Below are positions 46,015 to 57,391 of a stretch of 64,000 nucleotides of DNA, one piece after another; position 1 is the stretch's first letter, and each line of letters opens with the position of its first letter. Below the pieces are notes generated by a model. It had not been told where the DNA came from, made no database searches, and saw only the letters and a list, made by a program, of their open reading frames with translations. The DNA is from Diphasiastrum complanatum. Lineage: Eukaryota; Streptophyta; Lycopodiopsida; Lycopodiales; Lycopodiaceae. Location of the stretch: the NCBI GenBank assembly GCA_029204225.1, contig CM055112.1, positions 25,036,529-25,100,528 of the forward strand. The letters run 5' to 3'. The position numbers and the translations under genes are program-made.

Positions 46015-49000
46015 GCTCCCTCTCAAAGCATGATAGCTTTATGATCCCGAGACTGCTCTTCTGTCTCTCAAAGAGTTCTTTGTCTAGGGCTTTGGTGAAG
46101 ATGTCAGCAACCATGTCTTTTGTTCCGATGAAGTTGGTCTACAACATCTTCTTTTCATCAGCTTCCTGTAAGTTGTGAGCTGCATCTGTTCTCTCTCTTT
46201 GTCAGTCTTAGGACAGTCATCATTTGTCAGCACCGTCCCTGCGAGCATTGGGATATTTGCTCCTTTGCAGTTCAGCATCTCAAAATCCTCTAGGATCTTC
46301 TGGGTGTATTTGGACTAGTGAAGGTATAGCTTACCTCCCTCATAGTTCCTTTCAATTTGCAAGCCTAGGTAAGACCTGGCTTCTTCCAGATCCACAATCT
46401 CGAAATGTTTTGAGATGTTTGTCTTCACTTCAGCAATCAACTACTCACTCTTGCAAAGTATCAGAGTGTCATCCACGTATACAGCCACAATGATGGTTTG
46501 CCCATCTGTAATTCTAACATATACATTGCAATCAGCCAACAGAGGCTTGAATCCTAATGATTTCAGGGCTTGATCAATGTGGATCCTGAGTTCATAAGCT
46601 GTGGCATATGCAAATAACAGACATAGGGACAAATGTTTAATGACAGGAGAGAAGGTTTTAGAGTAGTCAATACCATATCTCTGAGAAAATCCCTTCGCTA
46701 CTAGTCTTGCCTTGTATTTCGTCACGTTCCCATCTGGTCCGTATTTGAGCTTGAAAACCCATTTGCATTTGACAGTCTTGCGCTTATGTGGTAATGGCTC
46801 CAACGTCCATACCTGGTTCTTCCTCATGGACTCCATCTCTTCGTTGATGGCTTGGATCCATCTGTCCTTTTCTGAACTTTCAATCGCTTCCTCGAAAGTC
46901 TGTGGTTCGCCACTAGATCCACAAAACTCTTCTGATGTAGAAGTTTGCCTTTGTCTGCTCTACTCAGTCCGGAACCATCTTGGTTTATAGGAACTGCGGT
47001 AACATGCTGCCTCTCGAATCTTTATTCTTCAGATTTGTCACTCGAATGGGAGACAACTCAAAAGTCTTCATTTTCGTGTTCGTCCTCTGCTCCCTCTGTC
47101 ATTAGCGGCAGGTCATAGTACTGTCTCTCCATAACTTTGTAGCTGATAGGGTTGTCATTGGCCATTGTCCAGCTCTCATCAAATCTGACATCTCTCACTG
47201 TTTTCACAGTGTTCGTGTCTGGCATGTAGACTCTGTAGTATGATGAATTATTGTCATAACCTACCAAAAATCTCTGCTCGGCTTTCTCATCAAGCTTCTT
47301 TCAAAGCTTATCAGAAATATGTGCATAAGATGCACAACCAAAGATTCTGACGTGAGACAGGTTGGGCTTTCTACACCACCATAGTTGTGTGGTGTCATGT
47401 GAGGGATGCCAGATTTACCTATCCTATTCTGGATGTATGCGGCTGTAGCTACTGCTTCAGCCCACAGTACCCTTGGAGCTTTCGAGTAGGCCATCATGCA
47501 TCTGGCTGCTTCCATCAGGGTCCTGTTCTTTAGCAACATCATTGTGCTACGGTGTGTAGGCTGCAGTTCTTCTGTGAATGATGTCACGATCATTGTAGAA
47601 GTCAGTGAAGCGATTCGAGATGTATTCGCCACCTCAATTTGTCTTGATCCGCTTAACCTTGTTGCATGTACATCTTTCAGTCCAATTTACATATCCTGTG
47701 AATTTATCAAGTGCTTCAGATCTATTCTGAATAAAATACACTCTAGCAAATTTGCTATAGTCATCAATGAAGGTTATATAATACTTTGAACCTCCTAATG
47801 AGATCACATTGAATGGTCTGCAGATGTCAGAATGCACTAACTCCAGAATCTTGGTCATTCTATAGGAGTCTTTGATGAATGGAGTGCGTGACATCTTGCC
47901 CTTCAAACATGCATCATAGGTGGTCAAACTGGTTGCATTCAAGATGTTGACCCCTGTTATCGCTCCATGATGACTTGCTTGATAAAGTGCCATCGAGTTC
48001 ATGTGGCAGAGTCTCCTGTGCCACAGAGTGTCTGGCGAGTCATCACGAGTCTGATGCATCTGATCTGCAGGTAGGCATACCTTTAGATTATATAGATTTC
48101 TTTTCCTTATTCGTTGAGCGATTAATGTACTGGGGTTGGCGTCAATCACGTTGCATGCTTCATCAGAAAACGTCACACGCATCCCTGCATCTGCTATTCT
48201 TGCTACATAAAGCAAGTCTTGTTGTAGAGTAGGCACGAATGAAATGTCTTTGAGTTGTTTGTCTCTATTATTGGTGTTGAGCCATAGTGAACCAATATCG
48301 TTCACTTGATGTCTAGATCCATCTCCAAGAATAATAAATCTTGAAGGATCTGCACTTCTGAAATCAAACATTATTTGTCTTGATGTCATGAAGTGTGAGG
48401 TGGCTCCTGAGTCTAGAATCACCTCATGTGTGTCAGATGTTGATGCTGCACACACATCTTCACAAATATAGGCAGTCGAATAGTTTTGTTCATTCTTTCT
48501 TCGCCATTTTTGAGCTCTCGGGCTCCTCGACATAGAATAAACTGTTGTTGTTCTCCTGTCTGTTATGTGCTGATTTGTTTCTCAGGTTCTGGCGACAATT
48601 CATGGCTGCATGATCCTTCTTATGGCAATGGATACACTCAATCTTGGGATTGAGCCAACAAGTATCATTTGTATGCCCATCTCTTCTGCATCTCACGCAA
48701 GTCTTCTTGTCTGCATCTTGTTGTTTGGACCTCCCTTTGCTCTTCCAATTGCCTTTGTTGGTCCCCTCTGCTTGCTAATCACAATTCTGCCTCTGATTTG
48801 GCTCTCTCTTAGGCTTAAATTGTTTCTTGGATTTTTCTTTGTTGCCATAGAGGGACTGGTCAGAACCATCCTTGTGATCAGGTTCTTTGGCCTCGACTTC
48901 CTCTCAAATCTCGACAATCGCCTTTTTGAGATTCATGGTAGGATCTTTCGTGAGTAGGGTCCTTGTTGCCTGGAATGATCTGGGTAAGGCTCTCAACAAG

Positions 49001-49110
49001 TAGGTGAGCTGCTTCTCAGCTGATACTGCATTCTCTACTCCAGAGTTATGTAGTGATAGAAATAGATGCTTCATCTTTCTCACGAAAGAAGTGAGAGAGG
49101 TAGAGAGCAT
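46015..49110 (-). pseudogene. element A copia gag-pol, heavily decayed
   Basis: Read on the minus strand, the order is: gag C-terminus (about 48903-49110), zinc knuckle CIHCHKKDHAAMNC (48490-48696), and a protease with an intact LDSGATSHF site. In one frame (47634-48533) follow a pre-integrase LWHRRLCHMN and an integrase start, with HSDICRPF and YYITFIDDYSKFARV. Integrase remnants in other frames lie at 47058-47632. A reverse transcriptase first part ([26 protein letters not shown]) is at 46441-46836 but lacks its central fingers/palm section, for it jumps to [14 protein letters not shown] reverse transcriptase end lies at 46084-46278. RNase H is almost wholly deleted, leaving the terminal MVADIFTKALDKELF. 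Many frameshifts and deletions make it inactive. The fragments at 0.9-2.8 kb belong to the same family. Confidence 0.9.
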
Positions 49111-49580
49111 GTAGATTCAATAGGCTTTCTTGTTGGATGAATATCCAACCATTACTCCTTTGCTTGCACAAGGATCATCCTTCTTTCTCGTTTCCAAGGG
49201 AATATGGACAAAGCATATGCATCCAAATACTCTAAGGTGTTCAATCTTAGATTTTTTCAAATAAAGTGCTTCATATGGTGACTTTCCTCCAAGTGCTACA
49301 TGAGGGAGTCAATTGCAAAGATAGTTTGAACAATTGATGGCCTCACCCCAAAAGTATTTTGGCAAGGATGCCTCAATTCTAATGGTTTTGGCACATTGAC
49401 ACAGTGTTCTATTCTTTCTTTTAGCCACCCCATTTTGAGATGGTGTATATGCACAAGAAAGCTCTCTTTTAATGCCTTCAAGCTCACAATAATCATGAAA
49501 TTTATTGGAAGTGTACTCACCACCTCCATCACTTCTAAGAATCTTGATTTTGTATGAAAATCCTTTGAAATAAGATTGTT
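49111..49580 (-). pseudogene. element F integrase fragment
   Basis: The minus strand encodes the last part of a copia integrase core in shifted frame: KILRSDGGGEYTSNKF, then SQNGVAKRKNRT. The conserved catalytic glutamate of QNGVAERKNR is a lysine here. It then continues ASLPKYFWGEAINCSNYL, LRVFGCICFVHIPLETRKKD and KGVMVGYSSNKKA before stopping at the junction with element A. It is fused directly to gag near 49575, so protease and the first half of integrase are deleted. Confidence 0.85.
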
Positions 49581-50266
49581 CTTGCTTGAAGAGGATTGGT
49601 CTTGATTTTTACTTCTTGTCTTGTGCTTGTCTTTGGTAAAGATGGCTTTACCATCAATGTTGAGAGACAGTCTCTCCATTTCAAGAGTTTATACTCTTGT
49701 CTTGATTCTTCATAAATGAGCACACTTTAAAGTGCTTCCAAACTTGGTAGCTCCTCCTTAATGGCATAACTCTGAACAAGGTTGTCATATTCCTCCTTTA
49801 ACCCATAAAGTATGACTTGAACAAGTTCATTTTGGTTGATGGAGTCTCCTATGCATGACAATTCTCTATGGAGGACTTTAACTCTCATTACATAAGCTGA
49901 AGCACATTCATCACTTCTCTGAACACTTTGAAAAATTTGGTTTCTTAGTGTTAGAAGTCTAGAAGTATTCTTTGCCTCATAGATAGACTTGAGAGTATCC
50001 CAAACATCTTTGGCATTAGTACAAGCACCAATTTCTCTTAAGATGTCATTTGAGACATTCATCTTAATATAATACAGAGCCATCCTGGCTCTCTTTTTGT
50101 ACTTTGGAATTTCTTGAGGAATTTGTGGTTCTTCTTCAATGCCAAGTACAATATCCATCACATCTTGTAGTATTAAGACAGATTCCATTCTAACCTTCCA
50201 AATTGAGTAATTGCAGGTTGACAATCTTTCACTTGCTTTTAATAGAAAGACACCCATTGAAGTCAT
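49581..50266 (-). pseudogene. element F gag
   Basis: Start MTSMGVFLLKASERL at 50266, with STCNYSIWKVRMES, KKRARMALYYIKMNVSNDIL, LLTLRNQIFQSVQRSDE and a frame open to SLEAL at 49727. There CAA has become TAA compared with the same place in the fragment near 12.2 kb (LEALQSVL). The reading continues to NLISK near 49575, where it is joined to integrase out of frame. The capsid matches the gag of element G at 63451 onward, so F and G are one family. Confidence 0.85.
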
Positions 50267-51005
50267 AAAGAATGATGGAAATAAAAAAAGATGGATGAAA
50301 GAATTGCTTATCTTCTCACTATAGGAACCAATCAAGGGCACAAAACCAAATCCTACATAAGACTAAGCAAAAAACTGTGAGATAGATCCTACTAGCTTAA
50401 CAATCTCTCTAAAACAAGATTTGAATCATCAAAAAAGATGAAGTATGGCAAAAGTTATGGTTCTCTGAATCTCACACGTGTGAAATACACCAAAAATGTC
50501 AAATTGACTCAAATACAATCTATTTGTATGAAACAATTTGCCTAGAACCTATAAATTTTGTCTAAATCACATATAGATGGGATTGGTCAGCTTCTGGATG
50601 ATTTTTGTGATCATTCAGGCAATAAATGACATGTACTCACGATTTGCCACAGGTCTAGGCGCCCTACCTATGACTCTTCAAAAGCTTATAACTTCTGATT
50701 GGCTTATCCAACTGTCATGATTCAAATTGCATCAAATTCTACACATTTCTAGCTTTCTAGTCGGCTAATTTGCATGAAATTTGGATCTAAGGTGAGAGAG
50801 AACCACCGAACTGAAAATGGGCAGATTTCACACGTGCCGGCACCTGAAATTCTGTACAGTACCTGATCTGGACCATTTAATGTGGTTTGAAGCTCTAAAT
50901 CACCAAAAAACTGCAAAGTAGCTAAAAAGTAGAATCTAGACAATTCCTAGCTTGAAATCTGATTAGATTTGCAAACTTTTTGATTAGATTTGCTTGTAAA
51001 ACTTA
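50267..51005 (-). other. element F leader
   Basis: Non-coding sequence between primer site and gag. It contains CACACGTGTGAAATAC at about 50474 and a TTCACACGTGCC near 50829 followed by TGTACAGTACC, words shared with the LTRs and leaders of other copia elements here. Confidence 0.6.
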
Positions 51006-51022
51006 GGTAGGCTCTGATACCA
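51006..51022 (-). other. element F primer-binding site, tRNA-Met type
   Basis: The minus strand reads TGGTATCAGAGCCTACC, identical over these bases to the site of element G at 62694. Confidence 0.9.
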
Positions 51023-51460
51023 TGCTGAATTCACACGTGTGGGACGCCCTACACATGTATTTTTTATCTCCTAAGCTCAATAATACCATAAAGATCAGAC
51101 TAGCATTGGTTGTCAATAGAAAAGCTGATCATACAAGAAATATTATTGTGTTACAAGAAAGAATTGTCAACAAAACATAATACAAAGCATCATAAATGCC
51201 TCTACTTGACTAGAGAGAGAAAATAGAAAGTACAAAACTCGTGGAGAGAGAGAGGGCACAAAGAGCTTGTCTCCAAATTTGCATTACACACAAATTTCAT
51301 CATTTTCTCAATGAGAGTACATCACATATATATAGATCCATGGATTCTTCTCCTACTTTGAGTTGAATTGGAGTTGTGAATCCACCTCTCAAGCTATCTA
51401 GACTTATTCAAGCCACCTTACTATGTCTAATTGTGCCACCTAATCTTTTCATGCATTAAA
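51023..51460 (-). repeat. 5' LTR of element F (right end approximate)
   Basis: The inner end reads CCACACGTGTGAATTCAGCA on the minus strand, next to the primer site. A TATATATATGTGATG box lies near 51317-51333. The outer end is not defined. Confidence 0.55.
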
Positions 51461-52125
51461 TGTGGCATGCAAAGTACAAATGGCAATTCCTATGGTAGCT
51501 CAAGTTTCTACTTCTACCTACCTTGAATATTTTAATCTAAGTTGGGTCTTTACTAAGCCAAAAGAGCTCAATTCGTCTTTGGCATGTTTAGGACCCCTAC
51601 TCACAACATTACATAGATTTTTCACTATTTTGACACATGTAACATGCAAAGTAGTTTCTGTGATCTACACATGTCTAGGTAGTTTTATGAGTTGACATGT
51701 AGTACATGCAACATCCATGCATGCAGTTACACATGTGGATCTCTGGTAGGTGAATTAGTTCAGTTAAGTGGACTTTCCATGCAACTCCACTGTAGGAATT
51801 CGAGTCTCTCTCATGTAGGGAAAGCTGGGCATGTTTTGCTACATTGTGAATATTGAGATTTTGGTGTTTTGGACTCATTCTCTTTCTACTCGAGTTTTCT
51901 ATGCTTGATTTTCTCTCGCTACCCGATAGCAGCCTCTTTTTCCCATACTGAATACTTAGAATTATTTCTGACATTCATTTCTCATAGTGAAGAGTTAGAT
52001 TTTTTCATCAGATGTATGCCATTGTGCTCTTGCCTTAGATTTTTCAAGCATACTGTTCTTTGATCAATCTTGTGCAATCACAACACCTCAGTAAGATCCT
52101 ATAGGGTGCGTGGTGAAGTTCACAC
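51461..52125 (+). repeat. LTR fragment related to element G (plus orientation)
   Basis: CTCTCGCTACCCGATAGCAGCC near 51914 resembles the CTCTACCCGAGGAGAGCAGC block of the G LTR at about 62468. The order of following words (ATACTT, TGCCATxxG, CAAxxTTGATC, CACACGTG) is also similar. It is diverged and ends where gypsy element H begins. Confidence 0.45.
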
Positions 52126-52530
52126 GTGCTAAAAACTTCACAGAATCCACTTTATAGTGACATTCTGCCTAAGGTACAAATGTTAATGTTCATTAATGGG
52201 TTACTAAAAGATTATCAAGTGGATGTTCATAGGAACCATCCAAAAACCCGAGAAGATGCTATTAGGACTGCAAAATACTTTAATGACACACCTAAGCCAC
52301 CTAGGGGTCAACAGCCTAATGAGCAGAAAAAAAGTTTTCAATTTAAGAGGAAGGATAGAGAAGCTGTAAGTGAAACACATCCCAATTCCAATAATCCTAA
52401 GAAAACCAAGAAAAACTTTAAAAATCATCAAGGTGGCAATGATAAAGCTGAAGCTTGTAAGAAGAACCTTGCTTCAAGTGCAATGGCGAGGGTCACATTG
52501 CATGTGATTGCGTCAAAAAACAAGCTTTAA
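52126..52530 (+). pseudogene. element H gypsy gag C-terminal part
   Basis: The 134-residue frame has the gypsy gag pattern MFINGLLKDYQVDV followed by TREDAIRTAKYF, then a basic stretch. The zinc knuckle CFKCNGEGHIACDC lies at about 52471-52512 in a different frame, so a frameshift separates it from capsid. The 5' part of gag and the 5' LTR are missing. Confidence 0.8.
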
Positions 52531-52636
52531 CCTCAGGTAATCTATCTCGAAGTAACGAGATGGATGTTTGTTTCCTTAGTTCTTTAGTTTTTGGTCCTAA
52601 TGACCTTATTTGCATTAAAGTAAAGTTAATGATCAA

Positions 52637-53260
52637 GTGGTTAATGTTCTTTTTGACACAGGATCCACTCATAACTTTATTAATGTAAATTTGGTGCAGA
52701 CGCTAAACCTTCCTACCATAAAAAGTGAGAAAAAATATCATGTGACAATAGCATCGAGAAATAATTCCGATTTGATGAATTTTATTGTTCTTGATGTAGA
52801 ATTGCACATTCAGGATTATTCTGAAAAACTAGAATTCCATGTTGTTCAATTAGCTAATGTAGATATTATTCTTGGGCAACAATGGCATTTTGATAAGAAA
52901 AAGTCATTGAGAATTGATTTTGCTGAAAAATCTTTATCTTTTATGCATGAGAATTCTTTAATTAAGATCAAGGCTAGTTTAAGTGTTGACACTAAAAATG
53001 TTAACCCTTATTCTAAACAGGAACTTAATTATATTATGAAGAATTCAGACTTTAAAGTTTATTTATGTTTTCATAATGATATCATTTGTCTCAATGATGA
53101 AGAACTTAACATAAATGCCATGAGTATACCCAGGGAGAACACTACAGAATTTGAAGCCTATAATGAGCTTAGGCCGGAATTCAATGACGTTTTTTTAGAC
53201 CTTCTTGTAGGTTTACCACCAGAAAGGACAATTGATCATAAAATTGATCTAATACCTTGA
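52637..53260 (+). pseudogene. element H gypsy protease
   Basis: The aspartic protease has an intact motif VLFDTGSTHNFIN and a second conserved block VDIILGQQW. The frame continues to a linker ending PPERTIDHKIDLIP and a stop at the place where gypsy elements pass into reverse transcriptase. Frame breaks on both sides make it non-functional. Confidence 0.85.
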
Positions 53261-53955
53261 GCAATTCCAATTGCACAACATCCTTATAGGATGAGTGCAT
53301 TGGAAGAGGCTGAGGTAAGTAGTCAATTACATGATTACCTAAAAAAGGGGTCGGTACAACCTTGTAAGTCTCCTTGGGCATTTCTGGTTGCCAAGAAGGA
53401 TGAGACAATAACATTTTGCGTCGACTATAAGAAATTAAACAAGGTACCCATTAAGAATAAATATCCACTGCCACAGATGGATGATTTAATAGACTCTTGG
53501 TGGTGCTGGGTACTTTTCCAAAAAATCTAAGATTGGGTTACCATCAAATATGCACTAAGACAGAAGATATACTAAAAACCAGGTTTCGAAATCGCTTTGG
53601 TCACTACTAATTTTTGGTGCTGCCTTTTGGTTTATCCAATGCACCGACAACTTTCCAACAGTTGATGAACGATTTGGTTAGGCCGTATCTGGGAAGATTT
53701 GTAGTGGTATTCTTAGATGATATCCTAGTGTTCAATAAGACTTTGGCGGAAGATAAAGAGCATCTTAGGATTGTCTTGGACATCCTAAGAAGGGAAAAGC
53801 TCTTTGCCAAGGAGTCTATGTGTGACTTTTTTGCTAAGGAATTGTCCTACTTGGGGCATAGAATTTCCAAACAGGGAGTAGAGATTGAAGCTGATCGTAT
53901 CTAGAGGGTTATTGATTGGCCTATTCTTACCACAGTTCGGGAAATCAAGTCTTTC
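53261..53955 (+). pseudogene. element H gypsy reverse transcriptase, broken
   Basis: SPWAFLVAKKDETITFCVDYKKLN and YPLPQMDDLID are in one frame to 53530. The next section (GYHQICTKTEDI, KTRFRNRFGHY) is scattered over frames, and LPFGLSNAPTTFQQLMND with the catalytic FLDDILVF follows at 53614-53904, ending in a TAG. The catalytic aspartates are present but the frame is interrupted several times. Confidence 0.85.
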
Positions 53956-54969
53956 TTGGAGTTTGTAGGATTTTTCCATCGACATATTTCCCAATTTGCT
54001 CGACTAACATTTCCCCTTACCCAGGTCTTGAAAGGCTATAAGAAGCTAAGCTGGAGTGCTAAGAGTCCACTAGTGGTGTGGATGGAGGATATGAATAATT
54101 GTTTTGAGTTGCTTAAGAAAAGTGTCACTTCGGCACCAATACTAATCATTGGCGATCCTAATAAGGCTTTTGTGGTTAGGACCAATGCCAGTGATTATGC
54201 TATTGGAGCTGTTTTGATGCAGGATGGACATCTTGTGGCTTATGAAAGCAAGAAACTCAATCCTGCTCAGTCTAGGTATTGCACCTATGAGAAAGAATTG
54301 TTTGCAATTGTTCATTCCTTGAAAATTTGGTGGCATTATTTGTATGGAGCCAGATTTGAAGTTTTGACGAATTATCAAACTCTTCAATATTTTTGTAATG
54401 CTATAGATTTAAAGGGGAGACAAGCTAGATGGGCTAAGCTGATGCAAATCTTTGACTTTTCTATACGTTATTGTAAAGGAAGTCAAAATACTATAGCAGA
54501 TGCTTTGAGTCGGTTACCGGTTATTAATCAGTTGTGCTTTACTGTTATAGAACCGGGGTTGTTTCAGTCTCTTCAAGGACTATCTGAGTCCGATCTCTTT
54601 TTTGGAAAGTATTGGCAACAAGTACTTTCAGGGGTCGATTCAGATTTGCAAGATTCCTCAAATCAGGGAAAGACTAAAACAGATTTCCTAATTCGAAACA
54701 TGATTTTGTTTCATAAAGGAAAGGTGTGTGTACTGGATAATCACACTGTAAGGGCCCAAATCTTGCATGAGTGTCATGAAAGTCCATGCGTAGGACATCC
54801 CGGTATACAAAGAACACTTGACTTAGTTCAAAGGCAATTTTGGTGGCCTAAGATGAAAAGTCAGGTAGAGGCCTATGTACTTAAATATACTAAGTGCCAG
54901 TTATATAAAGTAGAAAGGCTAAAAACTAGTGGCCTGTTACATCCTTTAGATATTCCTACTGGAAAGTGA
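53956..54969 (+). pseudogene. element H RNase H and integrase zinc domain
   Basis: The 337-residue frame has FVGFFHRHI, then RNase H in which the first catalytic aspartate of the usual TDASDYAIG is asparagine (TNASDYAIG), and a later LTNYQTLQYF where TDHKSL is usual. It goes on to SQNTIADALSRLP. The integrase zinc motif H-H-C-C has H-E-C-H and G-H-P-G but has lost one cysteine (LKYTKCQ). The substitutions indicate loss of RNase H function. Confidence 0.85.
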
Positions 54970-54981
54970 GAAAGTATATCT

Positions 54982-56040
54982 ATGGATTTTGTGGTCAGGC
55001 TTCCATGTACAGGGAAGGGCCATGATTCGGTTTGGGTCATTGTTGACAGACTTACAAAGTTTGTTCAATTTATCCCAACGAAAACTATAGTTAAAGCTTC
55101 AAAACTAGCTCACTTTTTGTTGAGAAGCTTTTTCGACTATACGAGCTGCCTTGCAATATTGTCAGTGACCGTGACCCAAAATTCACTGGGAATTTTTGGC
55201 AAGCAGTATTTGAAAAGTTGTAAACAACTTTAAGTATGAGTTCTATAGATCATCCGGAATCAGACGGTCAAACTAAAAGGACCAATCAGACAATGGAGGA
55301 TATGCTTTGAGCATATGTGGGCCATCGGCAGTTTGATTGGGAACAGTACCTTCCACTGGTGGAATTTGTATATAACAGTGCAAAACATTCAGCGACCGGA
55401 TTCAACCCTTTCATGCTTATGTATGGTTTTCAACCTCAATCACCACTTAGTGTTGGCATGAAAAACCTGCAGGTGCAAGCCGCAGCTGATTTCCTTGCGG
55501 ATATGCAAGAAATGTTACAGCTGGCTAAAGATAGTGCCCAGGACAAGGCAAGGCACTATGTTGATCTATCTCGAAAGCACAAGCTATTCATGGTCAACGA
55601 TTGGGTGTTTTTGAGAGTCCCTAGTCACTCTAGGGGCTTGAAAACTATTAAGTGTGCAAAGTTGGCGCCTACGTATTGCGATCCTTTTAAGGTTATCCAA
55701 GTGATAAACAACGTCGCATACAAACTAGACCTTCCAGGTAACGTTGAAATTCATCCTGGTTTTCACGTTAATAAGTTGAAATCCTCTTTGGGGATTGGAA
55801 AGACCCTGGTCCCTATGGAAGATCTAGTGGAACTTCTTCGTGATGAGGCCGTGAGTAGACCACCTGAACCCGAGGCGATTGTTAATAGCTGGCAGAGGAC
55901 TCTACAGAGTAGAGTGCTTCGGGAATTTTAGTCAGGTGGAGGGGCAAGTCAGAAGAGGAGGATACCTAGGAAAAGGAAACTGATCTCCAAAAGAATTTTT
56001 AAAATTTTTCCCTACAAGGAAAAAATTAAGTTTAGGGGGA
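54982..56040 (+). pseudogene. element H integrase core and chromodomain, broken
   Basis: Core start SMDFVVRLP and DRLTKFVQFIPTKT at 54982-55233. The second aspartate (VSDRDPKFTGNFW) lies in another frame. The third catalytic residue is lost, since the usual DGQTERxN reads DGQTKRTN near 55265. The C-terminal part is open at 55317-55931 (YLPLVEFVYNSAKHSATGFNPF, KLAPTYCDPFKVIQ, IHPGFHVNKLK). After 55920 a base shift leads to FLVRWRGKSEEEDT and a stop at the expected tryptophan. That is a chromodomain start, so H is a chromovirus. Confidence 0.85.
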
Positions 56041-56365
56041 AGGAATGTTACATACCTATGTAACTAACAATACTTCAGACCCCTAATAGTCCATTGTTGG
56101 GGGCTAAATGGCAAGGTACCCTTAGAATTAAGAGTATATCCAAGGGCAAGTGACTATACCCTAGTTGGAGGTATTGACTAACGTGACCCATTGGATAAGG
56201 GGTACACTTAGTGTTACAACTCCCTGTAGGTATCAGATGAGCAGATGTAGAACCAACGTTGGTTTCACCTGACCCTAGATCAATGATCAATAAACATGCA
56301 AAAAGAATCATGAAATAGAAATTAGTCATTCACCAAGGAGACAACTATGGGCTTAATTTCCAATA
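56041..56365. repeat. LTR sequence shared between elements H and J, boundary unclear
   Basis: The purine tract TTTAGGGGGAAGGAA before TGTTACATACC at 56047 marks the start of the H 3' LTR. From the other side, the tract CTTAAGGGGGAC on the minus strand (56366-56377) marks the J LTR start at 56365. Where one ends and the other begins is not resolvable here. Confidence 0.5.
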
Positions 56366-56378
56366 GTCCCCCTTAAGG

Positions 56379-57391
56379 TCACGGTTGGTGCCTTGGCATC
56401 TTCGTCAGATTCAGCATGTTGAAGGACTTCTGATGCTTGATCCTGGGATGTGCTTTGGTGAAGATGTCTGCGACCATTTCTGTTGTGGAGCAGTATTGAA
56501 GGATCACTTGCCTTGAGAAAACTTTATCTCGAATGAAATGATATTGGATTTCTATGTGCTTGGATTTGCCATGAAATCTGGGATTCAGTGATAGTGAAAT
56601 ACAGCTCAAGTTGTCACACAAAATGGTTGTAGCATTGAACTGAGTGTGATGCAAGTCGTGAAGTAATAACTTGATCCATATAGCTTCTTTTGAAGCTCGA
56701 CATGATGCGATGTACTCTGCCACTGTTGAAGAAAGCGCAACTAATTTTTGCTTCCTTGAGTTCCACAAAAAGGGTCCCCCTACTAGATAGAAACAGAACC
56801 TGAAGGTAGATTTTCCTCCCCAATATGAGTCGAAGAAGCCTCGTAGGATGAGTGGGTCGATAGCATTTCCATCATAACATAAAATGTGATCTAAACTTCC
56901 CTGAATATATCTCATCACTCTCTTTAATGCTTTCCAATGAGAGATCCTAGGATTAGACATGAATTGACTTATTGTGCTAATAATGTATGCTAAATTTGGT
57001 CTTGTACATAGCATTGCATACATCAAAGATCCTATTAGTGAATGATAAGGGTACTTTGCTATGTTGAGTACTTCACTATCAGAATCAGCACAAGTAGGTT
57101 TAGTCAATACAATACTTGGATCCATTGGTGTATCTATTGGTTTGCAATCAAACATATGAATTTTTTCTAAAAAGTCTTTTAGATTTGACTGTTGGCTAAG
57201 ATAGATCTTCTTCTGAAGTTTATCTCTAGCAATGTGAATTCCTAGCAAAGAATGAATAGCTCCTGAATCAGTCATGTCAAATTCCTTTGACAGATCACTC
57301 TTAGTAGTGTGTAGTAGAGAAGTGTCATTAGAAAGAATAAATGCATCATCTACGTAAAGAGCTATGTGAACTGAATTGGTGCCTATTGTTT
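56379..57391 (-). pseudogene. element J copia reverse transcriptase / RNase H, truncated
   Basis: The minus frame opens at about 57391 with IGTNSVHIALYVDDAFILSND, containing the catalytic YVDD, then SLLGIHIARDK, DCKPIDTPMDP and RNase H (SSTVAEYIASCRASKEAIW, LCDNLSCISLSLNP, KSKHIEIQYHFIRDKV, EMVADIFTKAHP) to a stop at 56379 beside the polypurine tract. In RNase H the usual YSDADWAG reads FFDSYWGG, so the first aspartates are altered. Upstream domains are missing where the direct repeat begins. Confidence 0.85.
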
